A stretch of 53,269 nt of DNA from a virus. Below, in pieces: positions 39,218-45,943 of this stretch. Made by a program: the position numbers and the translations under genes. The stretch lies in the IMG/VR virus record IMGVR_UViG_3300022752_000099, positions 1 through 53,269 of that record; one strand, 5' to 3'. The notes beneath the pieces were generated by a model. The model had not been told where the DNA came from. It saw only the letters and a list, made by a program, of their open reading frames with translations, and did no database searches. Position 1 is the first letter of the stretch; each line of letters begins with the position of its first letter.

Positions 39218-39341
39218 AGTCAGGTGGCGTAATGGTGTACGCTCTGCCTTAGTACTGCGAGGTGTTAATCTATATGGTTGCTTGCGGGAATAGGTAGAAT
39301 TGATTGTTGTAATCAAACAGGTTCGAATCCTGTCCTGACTG
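39218..39341 (+). tRNA. tRNA-like element 1 with enlarged anticodon loop
   Basis: The acceptor stem is AGTCAGG (39218-39224) with CCTGACT (39334-39340). The D arm is GCGT/ACGC (39227-39230, 39239-39242) around AATGGTGT. The T arm is ACAGG-TTCGAAT-CCTGT (39317-39333), a standard T loop. CTGCC (39244-39248) pairs with GGTAG (39293-39297, one G-T) but encloses 44 bases rather than 7, with an internal GCGAG/CTTGC hairpin. A possible variable arm TTGATT/AATCAA follows. No anticodon can be assigned. CCA is not fully encoded (GCA follows). It ends exactly 14 bases before the ATG at 39356. Confidence 0.55.
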
Positions 39342-39355
39342 CAAAAATAAAAAAT

Positions 39356-39595
39356 ATGAAAAAGTTATTATTCACATCATTAGTATTATTATTTACATCA
39401 TCATGTGCAGATCAACAGAAGAGAATGACTGCTCTTGAAAAAATTTATCCTAATTGTAAGGTTGAACCTGCAACAGGATTAATTCAACGCGATGGGTACG
39501 ACTTTATAGTTATAGATTCAACCATGCAAATTATAGCAGTGTCTTTCTATCCTTTCAGTGAGACTAAAATACAATCATTAAGAAATATTAGATAG
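39356..39595 (+). CDS. Small putative lipoprotein
   Basis: This 79-residue protein starts at the ATG at 39356 (MKKLLFTSLVLLFTSSCADQ), a short signal with a Cys at 17 that fits a relaxed lipobox. The mature part is about 60 residues with a RMTALEKIYPNCKVEP start. The extension upstream to 39278 would run through the tRNA-like element and is rejected. Small phage lipoproteins often act in superinfection exclusion, but nothing here proves that. It lies between the two tRNA-like elements. Confidence 0.65.
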   Translation: MKKLLFTSLVLLFTSSCADQQKRMTALEKIYPNCKVEPATGLIQRDGYDFIVIDSTMQIIAVSFYPFSETKIQSLRNIR

Positions 39596-39601
39596 TAAAC
39601 A

Positions 39602-39716
39602 GTCAGGTGGCGGAATTGGTTAGACGCTTGGGGTTGATGGATAGTGCACATAAAACATACAAGTAATTACCCTGTTACAAAATCCATCGTACACGTTCGA
39701 ATCGTGTCCTGACTGC
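39602..39716 (+). tRNA. tRNA-like element 2 with enlarged anticodon loop
   Basis: The acceptor stem is AGTCAGG (39602-39608) with CCTGACT (39709-39715), identical to element 1. The D arm is GCG/CGC (39611-39613, 39626-39628) around a GAATTGGTTAGA loop, Leu-like. The T arm is ACACG-TTCGAAT-CGTGT (39692-39708). TGGGG (39630-39634) can pair with CCCTG (39671-39675, two G-T) enclosing 36 bases; an alternative GATGGAT/ATCCATC pairing (39637-39643, 39683-39689) also exists. No anticodon can be assigned. It ends 14 bases before the ATG at 39731. Confidence 0.5.
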
Positions 39717-39730
39717 AAAAAATTAAAATT

Positions 39731-39934
39731 ATGACTACTGTTAAAAAGTTAATCGAAGAGCTGAGTAAACTTGATCCGGATACCGTTGTTTTCATACCAG
39801 GATATGAGGGAGGATATAAATACGCGTCGACCGATTTAGACGTGTACAACTTTAATTTAGGTGTTAATTCTGAATGGTATTACGGCCCGCATCAATTAGC
39901 AGATAACGGTCCTGTAAAAGGTGTAATTCTATAA
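39731..39934 (+). CDS. Small conserved phage-type protein, unknown
   Basis: This 67-residue protein has the motif TVKKLIEELSKLDPDTVVFI followed by PGYEGGYKYAS, a layout (Leu-x-x-Leu-Asp-Pro-Asp-x-x-Val then Gly-Tyr-Glu-Gly-Gly) I recall from many phage and bacterial hypothetical proteins. No function known. Its start lies 14 bases after the second tRNA-like element. After its stop there is a 155-base A/T-rich stretch with two promoter-like boxes leading to the large RNA. Confidence 0.65.
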   Translation: MTTVKKLIEELSKLDPDTVVFIPGYEGGYKYASTDLDVYNFNLGVNSEWYYGPHQLADNGPVKGVIL

Positions 39935-39976
39935 AAAAAAGTTTAAAAATTACTTGTATATTGCGAAAGTAATTCT

Positions 39977-39984
39977 TATATTTA
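39977..39984 (+). promoter_or_regulatory. Promoter-like box TATATTTA, about 100 bases upstream of the large RNA promoter
   Basis: TATATTTA at 39977-39984, preceded by TAATTCT. The downstream 40-80 bases hold no ORF, only a short TAGTTGGGAATAG stretch and an A-rich tract, so this box may give a second start for the large RNA or a short separate RNA. Confidence 0.4.
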
Positions 39985-40063
39985 AGTAAGTTAGTTGGGA
40001 ATAGTAGTTCTAAATTGACTTGAAAAAAAAATAAAAATTATTTGTAAAAATTTGGGAATTTAG

Positions 40064-40082
40064 TTTGATTTCCTTATATTTA
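40064..40082 (+). promoter_or_regulatory. Promoter of the large structured RNA
   Basis: TTTGA (40064-40068), six bases, then TATATTTA (40075-40082). No ORF follows, so this site supports reading the box as a promoter rather than as a translation signal. The expected start is near 40089-40091. Confidence 0.65.
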
Positions 40083-40100
40083 TAATATAACGCAGAAGAT

Positions 40101-40113
40101 AGTTCTTTAACAT
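40101..40113 (+). promoter_or_regulatory. boxA-like antitermination element
   Basis: AGTTCTTTAACAT at 40101-40113 closely matches the rRNA boxA core (E. coli GCTCTTTAACA). It lies about 12 bases inside the transcript, where rRNA leaders place it. It suggests Nus-factor-dependent, termination-resistant transcription of a long untranslated RNA. Confidence 0.6.
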
Positions 40114-41023
40114 ATTGGAAACGTATACGACGCATCGGTTGATTTGATAAAACGACTTCGGTTGAATAATTGATGAAACGATGATTAGTATAAATGGGCT
40201 GTGTATAGTCCATGGGCTAGTCCCAGAAAATAAACTGCGAAAGTAGGATAAAGTGGTCGATATGCTAAAATTGACTGCGGCTAAGTAATTAGCTTGAGTA
40301 CAAGAGCGCGATATCATTGAGCCTGTGTAGTCGAGGGTGACACTGTAGATGAAATGGTTTGATGACCTGCCTATTGCGAATAGGTGGGTTGAGTTCGGGA
40401 GAACAATAAGAATAACGCGTGGAATTGATGCAAAAAGTAAGGTTTCCGACTTTACGATTGCGTAATTCAATGTCAGCGTTGACTTAACGTCGAAAGACAT
40501 GATCTTGAAACGGGTGGTGCCGACTTGATCCTTATGATAGTGCACCAACACTATTTTATGAAGTTGACGTGAAACATGGGGATAGGGATATTCCAATTGG
40601 TAGTTTGGTATTTCGTGGGTCAAAAGCTTACGAAGCCTAGGGTGAGCCGCTACCGATGTAATTCGCAGCACAAACTTAAATTGTTCTTAAGTAAAATTAA
40701 AATAATTCAAGCACAAGTGCTCGCCAGGTGTAAGTCATCGACCACGAAGAAAGATGCCTACATAGTAGCCGGCTGTCGGCTGCCACTGAAGTTCGCAAGA
40801 CTGATGTGATTTTTATGAAAGCTTTATAGTCCCGCAAGGATTAATTAGCCCGGCAGGGTTGAGTAGAGTGAATAGTAAGAGATTAACTTGCACCTCGAAG
40901 AGTGATTCACTTAAATAATCGGCATTGTCAGTATAGTATCTAAAAGATACTGGATACGAAGCTAACTCATACGGCTTCAAAAGAATTGACGCTGAACCTG
41001 TAATCTCAGGGTTCTATCCACCT

Positions 41024-41056
41024 ATCTCGATTGTGTTATATACAGTCGAGATTTTT
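41024..41056 (+). terminator. Intrinsic terminator of the large RNA
   Basis: ATCTCGA (41024-41030) pairs with TCGAGAT (41046-41052), with an inner TGT/ACA pairing, and is followed by a T run to 41056. Confidence 0.85.
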
Positions 41057-41088
41057 ACTTTTCAGGCAAATTTACTTATAAATAGCAT

Positions 41089-41535
41089 ATGTTAACAGTA
41101 ACCTTAATGAAAGGACTCCCGGGAAGTGGCAAGTCTGTATGGGCCAAAGATTTGGTTAGAAATTACCCGGATCAATACAAACGAGTAAGCAAGAATGACC
41201 TTAGAATGATGCTTGATGCCGGCAAATATTCAAGTGAAAATGAAGAATTCATATTGAATCTTCGCGATCAAATCATTTTATTAGCACTTCAATCAGGCAA
41301 AAATGTTATTGTAGATGATACTAACCTAGACCCAATACATGAAGCACATATACGTGACCTAATTAAGGGTAAAGCTCGATTAATCATTGAAGACTTTACT
41401 AATACTTCAATTGAAACTTGCATTAGCAATGACTTACGTAGATTGAACTCAGTCGGTGAACGAGTAATTCTGGCACTGTATGAAAAATGGATTGCACCGA
41501 AAGAAAACATTTGCAATCTATATACTGAGTGGTAG
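41089..41535 (+). CDS. Polynucleotide 5'-kinase-like P-loop kinase
   Basis: This 148-residue protein has the AAA_33-type kinase layout of the N-terminal domain of T4 PseT: KGLPGSGKSVWAKDLV (Walker A, about 8-23), RVSKNDLRMMLD (about 37-48) and VIVDDTNLDPIHE (about 79-91, the D-T-N-L motif). The C-terminal phosphatase half of T4 Pnk is absent. It probably phosphorylates RNA or DNA 5' ends. The next gene encodes a macro domain, so an RNA or ADP-ribose repair role is plausible. It starts 32 bases after the large-RNA terminator. Confidence 0.82.
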   Translation: MLTVTLMKGLPGSGKSVWAKDLVRNYPDQYKRVSKNDLRMMLDAGKYSSENEEFILNLRDQIILLALQSGKNVIVDDTNLDPIHEAHIRDLIKGKARLIIEDFTNTSIETCISNDLRRLNSVGERVILALYEKWIAPKENICNLYTEW

Positions 41536-41589
41536 AATATAAATGTAATGAAATTTTAATTATTCAATAGATTTTTTTAACTTTACAAT

Positions 41590-42090
41590 ATGGCAGTTAA
41601 AGTAATTGATGGTGACATTATCAAACTAGCAAAGGAAGGTTGGTTTGATGTGATAGTTCATGGATGCAATTGTTTTTGCACCATGGGAGCTGGACTTGCT
41701 CCGAAAATGGCGGAAGCCTTTAAATGTAATCTCTTCGAAAAAGAGAAACCGCAGTATAGGGGAGATCAAAGTAAATTAGGTACTATTGATTATCAATGTG
41801 TAACTATTGTAATTGGTACTGATGAATGGGACATCAGTGAATTTGATTTAACTGTAGTGAATGCATATACTCAGTACAATTACAAGAAACGAGTGGATGA
41901 TCCGCCGACTGTTGATTATGATGCAATTAAAAGTGTAATGATAGAACTCAATAAAACATTTGCAGGTAAGCGAATTGGATTGCCTAGAATAGGCTCAGGA
42001 CTTGCAGGTGGTGATGAATCTATAATTGAATCGATAATTAGAGATCAATTAATTGATTGTGAGGTATATATTGTTAACTTTAAACCATAA
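41590..42090 (+). CDS. Macro domain protein (ADP-ribose/phosphatase-like)
   Basis: This 166-residue protein is a complete macro domain: VIHG/HGCNCFCTMGAGLAPKM (about 23-41, in pieces) is the ADP-ribose-binding loop, NAYTQYNY (about 97-104) and GLPRIGSGLAGGDES (about 131-145) the second. Family members remove ADP-ribose from proteins or nucleic acids or hydrolyse ADP-ribose-1''-phosphate. The layout with Cys and Met before GAG and IGSGLAGG resembles Poa1p/phosphatase-type members. It may counter host ADP-ribosylation or complete RNA repair. Confidence 0.87.
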   Translation: MAVKVIDGDIIKLAKEGWFDVIVHGCNCFCTMGAGLAPKMAEAFKCNLFEKEKPQYRGDQSKLGTIDYQCVTIVIGTDEWDISEFDLTVVNAYTQYNYKKRVDDPPTVDYDAIKSVMIELNKTFAGKRIGLPRIGSGLAGGDESIIESIIRDQLIDCEVYIVNFKP

Positions 42091-42094
42091 ATAA

Positions 42095-42325
42095 ATGCCT
42101 GTAGAATTTTTCGTCGGGATTAATCCTGAAGATCGCTGCGATCTAGAAGATTTTATTTACTACTTGAACAGTTTGTCTGACCCGATCAATCACGTTGCAG
42201 TGATCAATGAATTCGATGAACCGGACGGATATTACATGTATACAATTCACGGTTCGTGGGCAGCATACAACAAACTCAAGTCTTGTACGTATGTTAAATC
42301 AATCGAACACTTTGAGGAAGATTAA
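42095..42325 (+). CDS. Hypothetical small protein
   Basis: This 76-residue protein (MPVEFFVGINPEDRCDLEDF start) is acidic. It has no recognised family. It lies 4 bases after the macro domain gene and may be co-translated with it. Its last part, YTIHGSWAAYNKLKSCTYV, is aromatic and might form a small alpha/beta fold. Confidence 0.5.
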   Translation: MPVEFFVGINPEDRCDLEDFIYYLNSLSDPINHVAVINEFDEPDGYYMYTIHGSWAAYNKLKSCTYVKSIEHFEED

Positions 42326-42349
42326 AATCGATTGATATCAAATAAAGTT

Positions 42350-42637
42350 ATGAAACAATTTGTTTACTCCAAAAAACAGGAAATAGAACTGTTCCTGTCA
42401 GGTATGATACAAGTATTATTGGTCGCTGTCAATACCTACCAGCTCGCACATTACAAGATTTTAGGATCATTGATAGTCGGGTTCCTAATCAGTTTCGTGT
42501 GGTCATTCAATGTTAAACGAGTTGCTTTCGGTAAAATAGGCGATCGAATAATTTACGCATCCGGAGCAGCTTGCGGCACCGTCGTAGGTTTGATTGGTAC
42601 TAGATATTTTTATGAAGTTTTATTGAAACAGTTATGA
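42350..42637 (+). CDS. Small membrane protein, conserved phage type
   Basis: This 95-residue protein starts at the ATG at 42350 (MKQFVYSKKQEIELFLSG). Three hydrophobic segments: about 14-32 (LSGMIQVLLVAVNTYQLAH), 35-52 (ILGSLIVGFLISFVWSFN) and 67-88 (ASGAACGTVVGLIGTRYF). The IQVLLVAVNTY and GFLISFVWSFNVK motifs match a membrane family I recall from many large phages. Function unknown. The stop overlaps the next ATG (ATGA). Confidence 0.65.
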   Translation: MKQFVYSKKQEIELFLSGMIQVLLVAVNTYQLAHYKILGSLIVGFLISFVWSFNVKRVAFGKIGDRIIYASGAACGTVVGLIGTRYFYEVLLKQL

Positions 42638-43350
42638 TAATAGCAATTAATGGATTACCAGGATCAGGTAAAGATACTGTCGGTAGAATGATTCAATATT
42701 TAGGATACGGTGCTGATAAAGCGGGTATCTCTTATTCGGATTGGGACGGTAAGCCGGTATGGGGGACCTTTGAGTCTTCTTTTTTTCAGCGAGACTGGGA
42801 AATTAAAAAGTTTGCCGGTAAACTAAAGGAAGTGGCTTCCATACTAACAGGCATTCCAGTAGAAAAATTTGAAGATCAGGAATTTAAAAAATCGTATCTA
42901 CCTGATGAGTGGAGCTATCTTCCAAAAGATGAAATAATCACTGATGGTATTGGTCTTATGTTTAAAAGAATGACTGTTAGAGAATTGTTGCAATGGTTGG
43001 GTACTGATGCATTACGCAATCACCTTCATAAAAACGTTTGGGTGAACGCGTTAATGTGTAATTACGTCGGATCTACAATAGATTTAAGTACCGGACAAAT
43101 AGATCATTATCCAGATTGGATCATAACAGACTTGCGATTTCTTAATGAATTTGATGCAGTAGTTGCAAAACATGGAATTACATTGAAAGTAGTTCGACCA
43201 GGCGTAACCGGTTCTACCCATGAATCAGACACGGCACTAAACTCACAAAGATTCGATTATACAATTGTTAACGATGGTACAATTGAAGATTTATTGGAAA
43301 AAGTAAAAGAATTTTACACATCAATATTCTATGTTACACTTAATGATTGA
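42634..43350 (+). CDS. 1: Deoxynucleoside monophosphate kinase (T4 gp1-like)
   Basis: This 238-residue kinase phosphorylates dNMPs to dNDPs. NGLPGSGKDTVGRMIQYLG (about 6-24) is the P-loop; KRMTVRELLQWLGTDALRN (about 111-129) and VNALM are typical of the family's central helix; YPDWIITDLRFLNEFDAV (about 154-171) carries the DxRxxxE substrate-binding pattern. It ends by overlapping the DexA-like gene by 20 bases. With the reductase, thymidylate synthase and dUTPase it completes a dNTP supply route. Confidence 0.87.
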   Translation: MIIAINGLPGSGKDTVGRMIQYLGYGADKAGISYSDWDGKPVWGTFESSFFQRDWEIKKFAGKLKEVASILTGIPVEKFEDQEFKKSYLPDEWSYLPKDEIITDGIGLMFKRMTVRELLQWLGTDALRNHLHKNVWVNALMCNYVGSTIDLSTGQIDHYPDWIITDLRFLNEFDAVVAKHGITLKVVRPGVTGSTHESDTALNSQRFDYTIVNDGTIEDLLEKVKEFYTSIFYVTLND

Positions 43351-43864
43351 TTTAGAGACTGCCGGTAATACACAGAGTGCAGCAATACTTTCTATTGGAA
43401 TTGTAGAATTTGATTTACATTCAGGTGAAATCGGTCGACGACATCGATATAATGTAGATTTAAATTCATGCATTGCACTCGGTATGAAGATTGAACCGGA
43501 TACGTTTAAATGGTGGTTACAACAGTCTGATTCTGCCAGGAAAGCTGTTTATGAAAATGATGATACTGTTAAGATACAATTGATTTTAGAAAACCTACCA
43601 CACATTATCACCAAAAAACATTTTGTATGGGCCAATTCACCTAGATTTGATTTAGGTATATTACAGACGGCATACAATTTAATTGGCAAACCAATTCCGT
43701 GGAATTTTAGAAATGAACGAGACGTTAGAACTATTGTCAGTTTAGTTCCTCCGATTGAATCGACAAATACATTACCGCACGATCCAATTGCAGATTGCAT
43801 TCATCAAATTAAATTGGTCACTGAAGCATACAAACAAATCAAACAATATGAAAGTAAAAATTAA
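43331..43864 (+). CDS. dexA: DexA-like 3'-5' exonuclease (DEDD)
   Basis: This 177-residue exonuclease has MIDLETAGNTQSAAILSIG (about 5-23, Asp and Glu of Exo I), FVWANSPRFDLGIL (about 97-110, Exo II) and HDPIADCIHQIKLV (about 149-162, Exo III His/Asp). It resembles T4 DexA, which degrades ssDNA. An ATG four codons later (MIDLETAG) is an equally possible start. It overlaps the dNMP kinase gene by 20 bases and the dUTPase gene by 17. Confidence 0.82.
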   Translation: MLHLMIDLETAGNTQSAAILSIGIVEFDLHSGEIGRRHRYNVDLNSCIALGMKIEPDTFKWWLQQSDSARKAVYENDDTVKIQLILENLPHIITKKHFVWANSPRFDLGILQTAYNLIGKPIPWNFRNERDVRTIVSLVPPIESTNTLPHDPIADCIHQIKLVTEAYKQIKQYESKN

Positions 43865-44285
43865 AAAGTTGAGCCCGAATGCTGTAGTCCCTAAATACGC
43901 GAAAGCTGGTGACGCCGGTATGGACCTAACGGCTACAGAAATTCAATTTACTTCAGACTACGTTGCCTATAAAACAGGACTAGCATTTGAAATTCCTGAA
44001 GGCTTTGTCGGGCTGTTATTCCCAAGAAGTAGCATTTCCAAAAAACAGTTACTGTTAACTAACTCAGTAGGCGTACTCGATTCCGGATATCGCGGCGAAA
44101 TCGAATTTCGCTTTAAATTGAACGGTAATGGTGTTCTTCCGGAAGGTGAATTGCAAATTTACAATATAGGAGATAGAGTAGGTCAAATTATCATCATTCC
44201 TTATCCTCAGATTGAGTTTGAAGAAGTAGCAGAATTGAGTTCTACCGAAAGAGGTGAAGGTGGATTTGGTAGTTCAGGTAAATAA
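43848..44285 (+). CDS. dut: dUTPase
   Basis: This 145-residue trimeric dUTPase starts at the ATG at 43848 (MKVKIKKLSPNAVVP); a longer frame from 43755 only overlaps the exonuclease gene. All five motifs are visible: AGDAGMDLTA (about 19-28), PRSSISKKQ (about 63-71), GVLDSGYRGEIEF (about 80-92), GDRVGQIII (about 111-119) and ERGEGGFGSSG (about 134-144). It hydrolyses dUTP to dUMP, the thymidylate synthase substrate. Confidence 0.95.
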   Translation: MKVKIKKLSPNAVVPKYAKAGDAGMDLTATEIQFTSDYVAYKTGLAFEIPEGFVGLLFPRSSISKKQLLLTNSVGVLDSGYRGEIEFRFKLNGNGVLPEGELQIYNIGDRVGQIIIIPYPQIEFEEVAELSSTERGEGGFGSSGK

Positions 44286-44290
44286 TTCAT

Positions 44291-44431
44291 ATGGAAATTG
44301 TAAACGACATCAATCAATTGAGTCCGATATGGATTATAATCGGATTGCTGGCAGTATATTATATTACTTATCATACGCCCATCGTAGAAATTATTGTAAA
44401 CACAATTAAAGGTATCATTGACAGTCTGTAG
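44291..44431 (+). CDS. 46-residue single-span membrane protein
   Basis: The frame begins 5 bases after the dUTPase stop and ends at TAG 44429-44431. MEIVNDINQLSP is followed by a hydrophobic segment WIIIGLLAVYYITYH (about 13-27) and then a second weaker hydrophobic helix. The length and one clear membrane span fit small phage inner-membrane proteins. Function unknown. Confidence 0.55.
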   Translation: MEIVNDINQLSPIWIIIGLLAVYYITYHTPIVEIIVNTIKGIIDSL

Positions 44432-44436
44432 TTTCA

Positions 44437-44455
44437 TTTGAATTACTTATATTTA
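44437..44455 (+). promoter_or_regulatory. Promoter-like TTTGA-N6-TATATTTA before the PD-(D/E)XK nuclease
   Basis: TTTGA (44437-44441), six bases, then TATATTTA (44448-44455), ending 3 bases before the ATG at 44459. The transcript would be nearly or fully leaderless. This is among the cleanest copies of the motif. Confidence 0.6.
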
Positions 44456-44458
44456 AGT

Positions 44459-45406
44459 ATGAAGAATTATAATCTCAGTGAAGTTCTTAGAATGTCAATA
44501 CCGGATCGGAAACCGACTGATAAGAGTATATCATTCAGTCAATATTCCATGTATTCACAGTGTCCGTTAAGATGGAAGTTGTGTTATATCGATCGAATTC
44601 GAGTATCAAAACCTAGTATGTTGTTAACATTCGGTACTGCATTGCATGAAGTACTTCAAATGTACATTCATTCTATATACGTCAATTCAGTGAAAGAAGC
44701 TGATCAATTGAATTTGGATCAGATACTGCAAGATCGTTTGGTAGAATTGTATTCAATTCAAGTTGCCGAAAATAATGATGAACATTACTCCACTTCTGAG
44801 GAAATTCAAGAATTTTATGCAGACGGTGTTGAAATATTGAATTGGATTCGAAGAAACAGATCAGATTATTTTGAGAAGAGAGATTGGGAACTGCTAGGAA
44901 TTGAATTGCCTCTATATCATCCAGTATCCGGTTACAGTGAAAACATCATGTTGAATGGATTTCTAGATGTGGTATTGTACAATTCCAAAACCAATACTGT
45001 ACGAATTATAGACATTAAGACTTCAATGCGAGGCTGGAATGACAATGACAAGAAAAACACTTCTAAGACTGCTCAATTGATCATTTATAAAGAATACTTT
45101 TCAAAGCAGTTCGGGTATAATGTTGATACTATAGAAATTGAGTATTTCATTGTTAAGAGGAAGTTGTACAATGAAAGTATGTTTCCTCAGAAGCGAGTTC
45201 AATTGTTTGCTCCTGCTTCTGGTAGAATTACTAGAAAGAAGATTACCGAGTCTGTAAATGAATTTGTATCGAATTGTTTCAATATCGATGGTTCATATAA
45301 GACTGATGCATCGTATCCGGCCACTACCAATAAAGGCAAATCATGTAGATATTGCGAGTTTAAAGATAAATTTGATTTGTGTCCTAAAGAAAATAGATTG
45401 AAATGA
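44459..45406 (+). CDS. PD-(D/E)XK nuclease, RecB/Cas4-like with Fe-S cysteines
   Basis: This 315-residue nuclease starts at the ATG at 44459 (MKNYNLSEVLRM). SFSQYSMYSQCPLRWKLCYI (in pieces, about 25-44) is the S-x-C-Pro-x-x-(W/Y) opening of RecB/Cas4-type nucleases; FGTALHEVLQMY (about 59-70) carries the first catalytic His/Glu; GFLDVVLY and VRIIDIKTS (about 168-190) supply the catalytic Asp and D-x-K; SCRYCEFKDKFDLCP (about 295-309) supplies the remaining Cys. Such enzymes act in recombination or DNA degradation. The stop overlaps the next gene (ATGA). Confidence 0.85.
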   Translation: MKNYNLSEVLRMSIPDRKPTDKSISFSQYSMYSQCPLRWKLCYIDRIRVSKPSMLLTFGTALHEVLQMYIHSIYVNSVKEADQLNLDQILQDRLVELYSIQVAENNDEHYSTSEEIQEFYADGVEILNWIRRNRSDYFEKRDWELLGIELPLYHPVSGYSENIMLNGFLDVVLYNSKTNTVRIIDIKTSMRGWNDNDKKNTSKTAQLIIYKEYFSKQFGYNVDTIEIEYFIVKRKLYNESMFPQKRVQLFAPASGRITRKKITESVNEFVSNCFNIDGSYKTDASYPATTNKGKSCRYCEFKDKFDLCPKENRLK

Positions 45407-45897
45407 TTATACCATTCAATAAACTGTTTAATATAGGATCATGTAAGTCGTTGATTCGATCAATGAAATCCAGAAAGCACGGTGTAGTTTCAATAGCAAT
45501 AGTCGGTAGTAGACATTATCAAAGTAAATTGAAAATTAAAGACACCATTTTCATGTTGAAACAGAACATGCAGTCTGAATTTGAAATTGTATCCGGTGGC
45601 GCTAAAGATGGGGCCGACTTTTATGCGAGAAAATATGCTATGGAATTGGGAGTAAATTATGTAGAATTCAACCCGGCGTGTACTTCATTCAATTTGTATT
45701 CAGCAATGCCGGAAGCTTATTATGATCAACCATTTCACGTATCACATCTATTTCATAGAAACACATTGATTGCCATGTATTGCGATCGAATGATAGCATT
45801 CAGATCCTCAGGTAAATCTTCCGGTACTGATCACGTTATAAATGAAGCAATCAAATACAACAAACAAGTTGTAATTGTTGATGATAAAGTTGCTTAA
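45403..45897 (+). CDS. SLOG-domain (YspA/DprA-like) protein
   Basis: This 164-residue protein has a Rossmann-like SLOG layout: VSIAIVGSRHYQSK (about 29-42), then EIVSGGAKDGADFYARKYA (about 60-78), HRNTLIAMYCDRMIAF (about 118-133) and GTDHVINEAIKYNK (about 140-153). YspA/DUF2493 and DprA-type folds bind nucleotides, and SLOG domains often sense or process nucleotide signals. It overlaps the nuclease gene. Its role here is open; with the macro domain it may belong to NAD or ADP-ribose metabolism. Confidence 0.78.
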   Translation: MIIPFNKLFNIGSCKSLIRSMKSRKHGVVSIAIVGSRHYQSKLKIKDTIFMLKQNMQSEFEIVSGGAKDGADFYARKYAMELGVNYVEFNPACTSFNLYSAMPEAYYDQPFHVSHLFHRNTLIAMYCDRMIAFRSSGKSSGTDHVINEAIKYNKQVVIVDDKVA

Positions 45898-45943
45898 AGT
45901 TGCTCTGTTTTGGTTTGTTTAACATATATATAGAAAAGTAGTT

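Larger units (their letters stand above)
40090..41056 (+). ncRNA. Large (about 970 nt) structured non-coding RNA
   Basis: No credible coding frame occurs, base composition is more GC-rich and balanced than the neighbours, and stem-loops appear throughout: CGAC-TTCG-GTTG (40153-40164), CTGC-GAAA-GTAG (40235-40246), GCTAA-GTAA-TTAGC (40280-40293), a 10-bp stem 40366-40375/40379-40388, GTC-GAAA-GAC (40489-40498), ATAGTG/CACTAT (40537-40554), AGCCG/CGGCT (40767-40781), AGTGAAT/ATTCACT (40867-40873/40905-40911), AGTATC/GATACT (40935-40951), GAAGC/GCTTC (40958-40978), GAACC/GGTTC (40994-41014). It begins with a promoter and boxA-like element and ends in a terminator. Size and context (phage, close to tRNA-like genes) recall GOLLD and ROOL RNAs. 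It is not rRNA: the universal 16S motifs are missing. Confidence 0.85.

Noticed and set aside
39278-39355. Upstream extension of the small lipoprotein
   Set aside because: It would translate the tRNA-like element, and the signal peptide begins at 39356.
39218-39716. tmRNA or ordinary tRNA genes with a readable anticodon
   Set aside because: No tag-peptide ORF is present, and no 7-base anticodon loop can be formed; I list them as tRNA-like with a caveat instead.
40060-40671. 203-residue minus-strand frame
   Set aside because: It lies across the structured RNA, has an unlikely composition and no recognisable motif, and opposes the direction of all neighbours.
40576-40809. 77-residue + strand frame
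   Set aside because: It runs through the hairpin-rich part of the large RNA without a promoter-box or AGTTATG start and has no protein-like pattern.
40090-41056. Ribosomal RNA gene
   Set aside because: The boxA-like leader and the folds suggest it, but none of the universal 16S or 23S motifs, such as GTGCCAGCAGCCGCGG, are present and the length fits neither.
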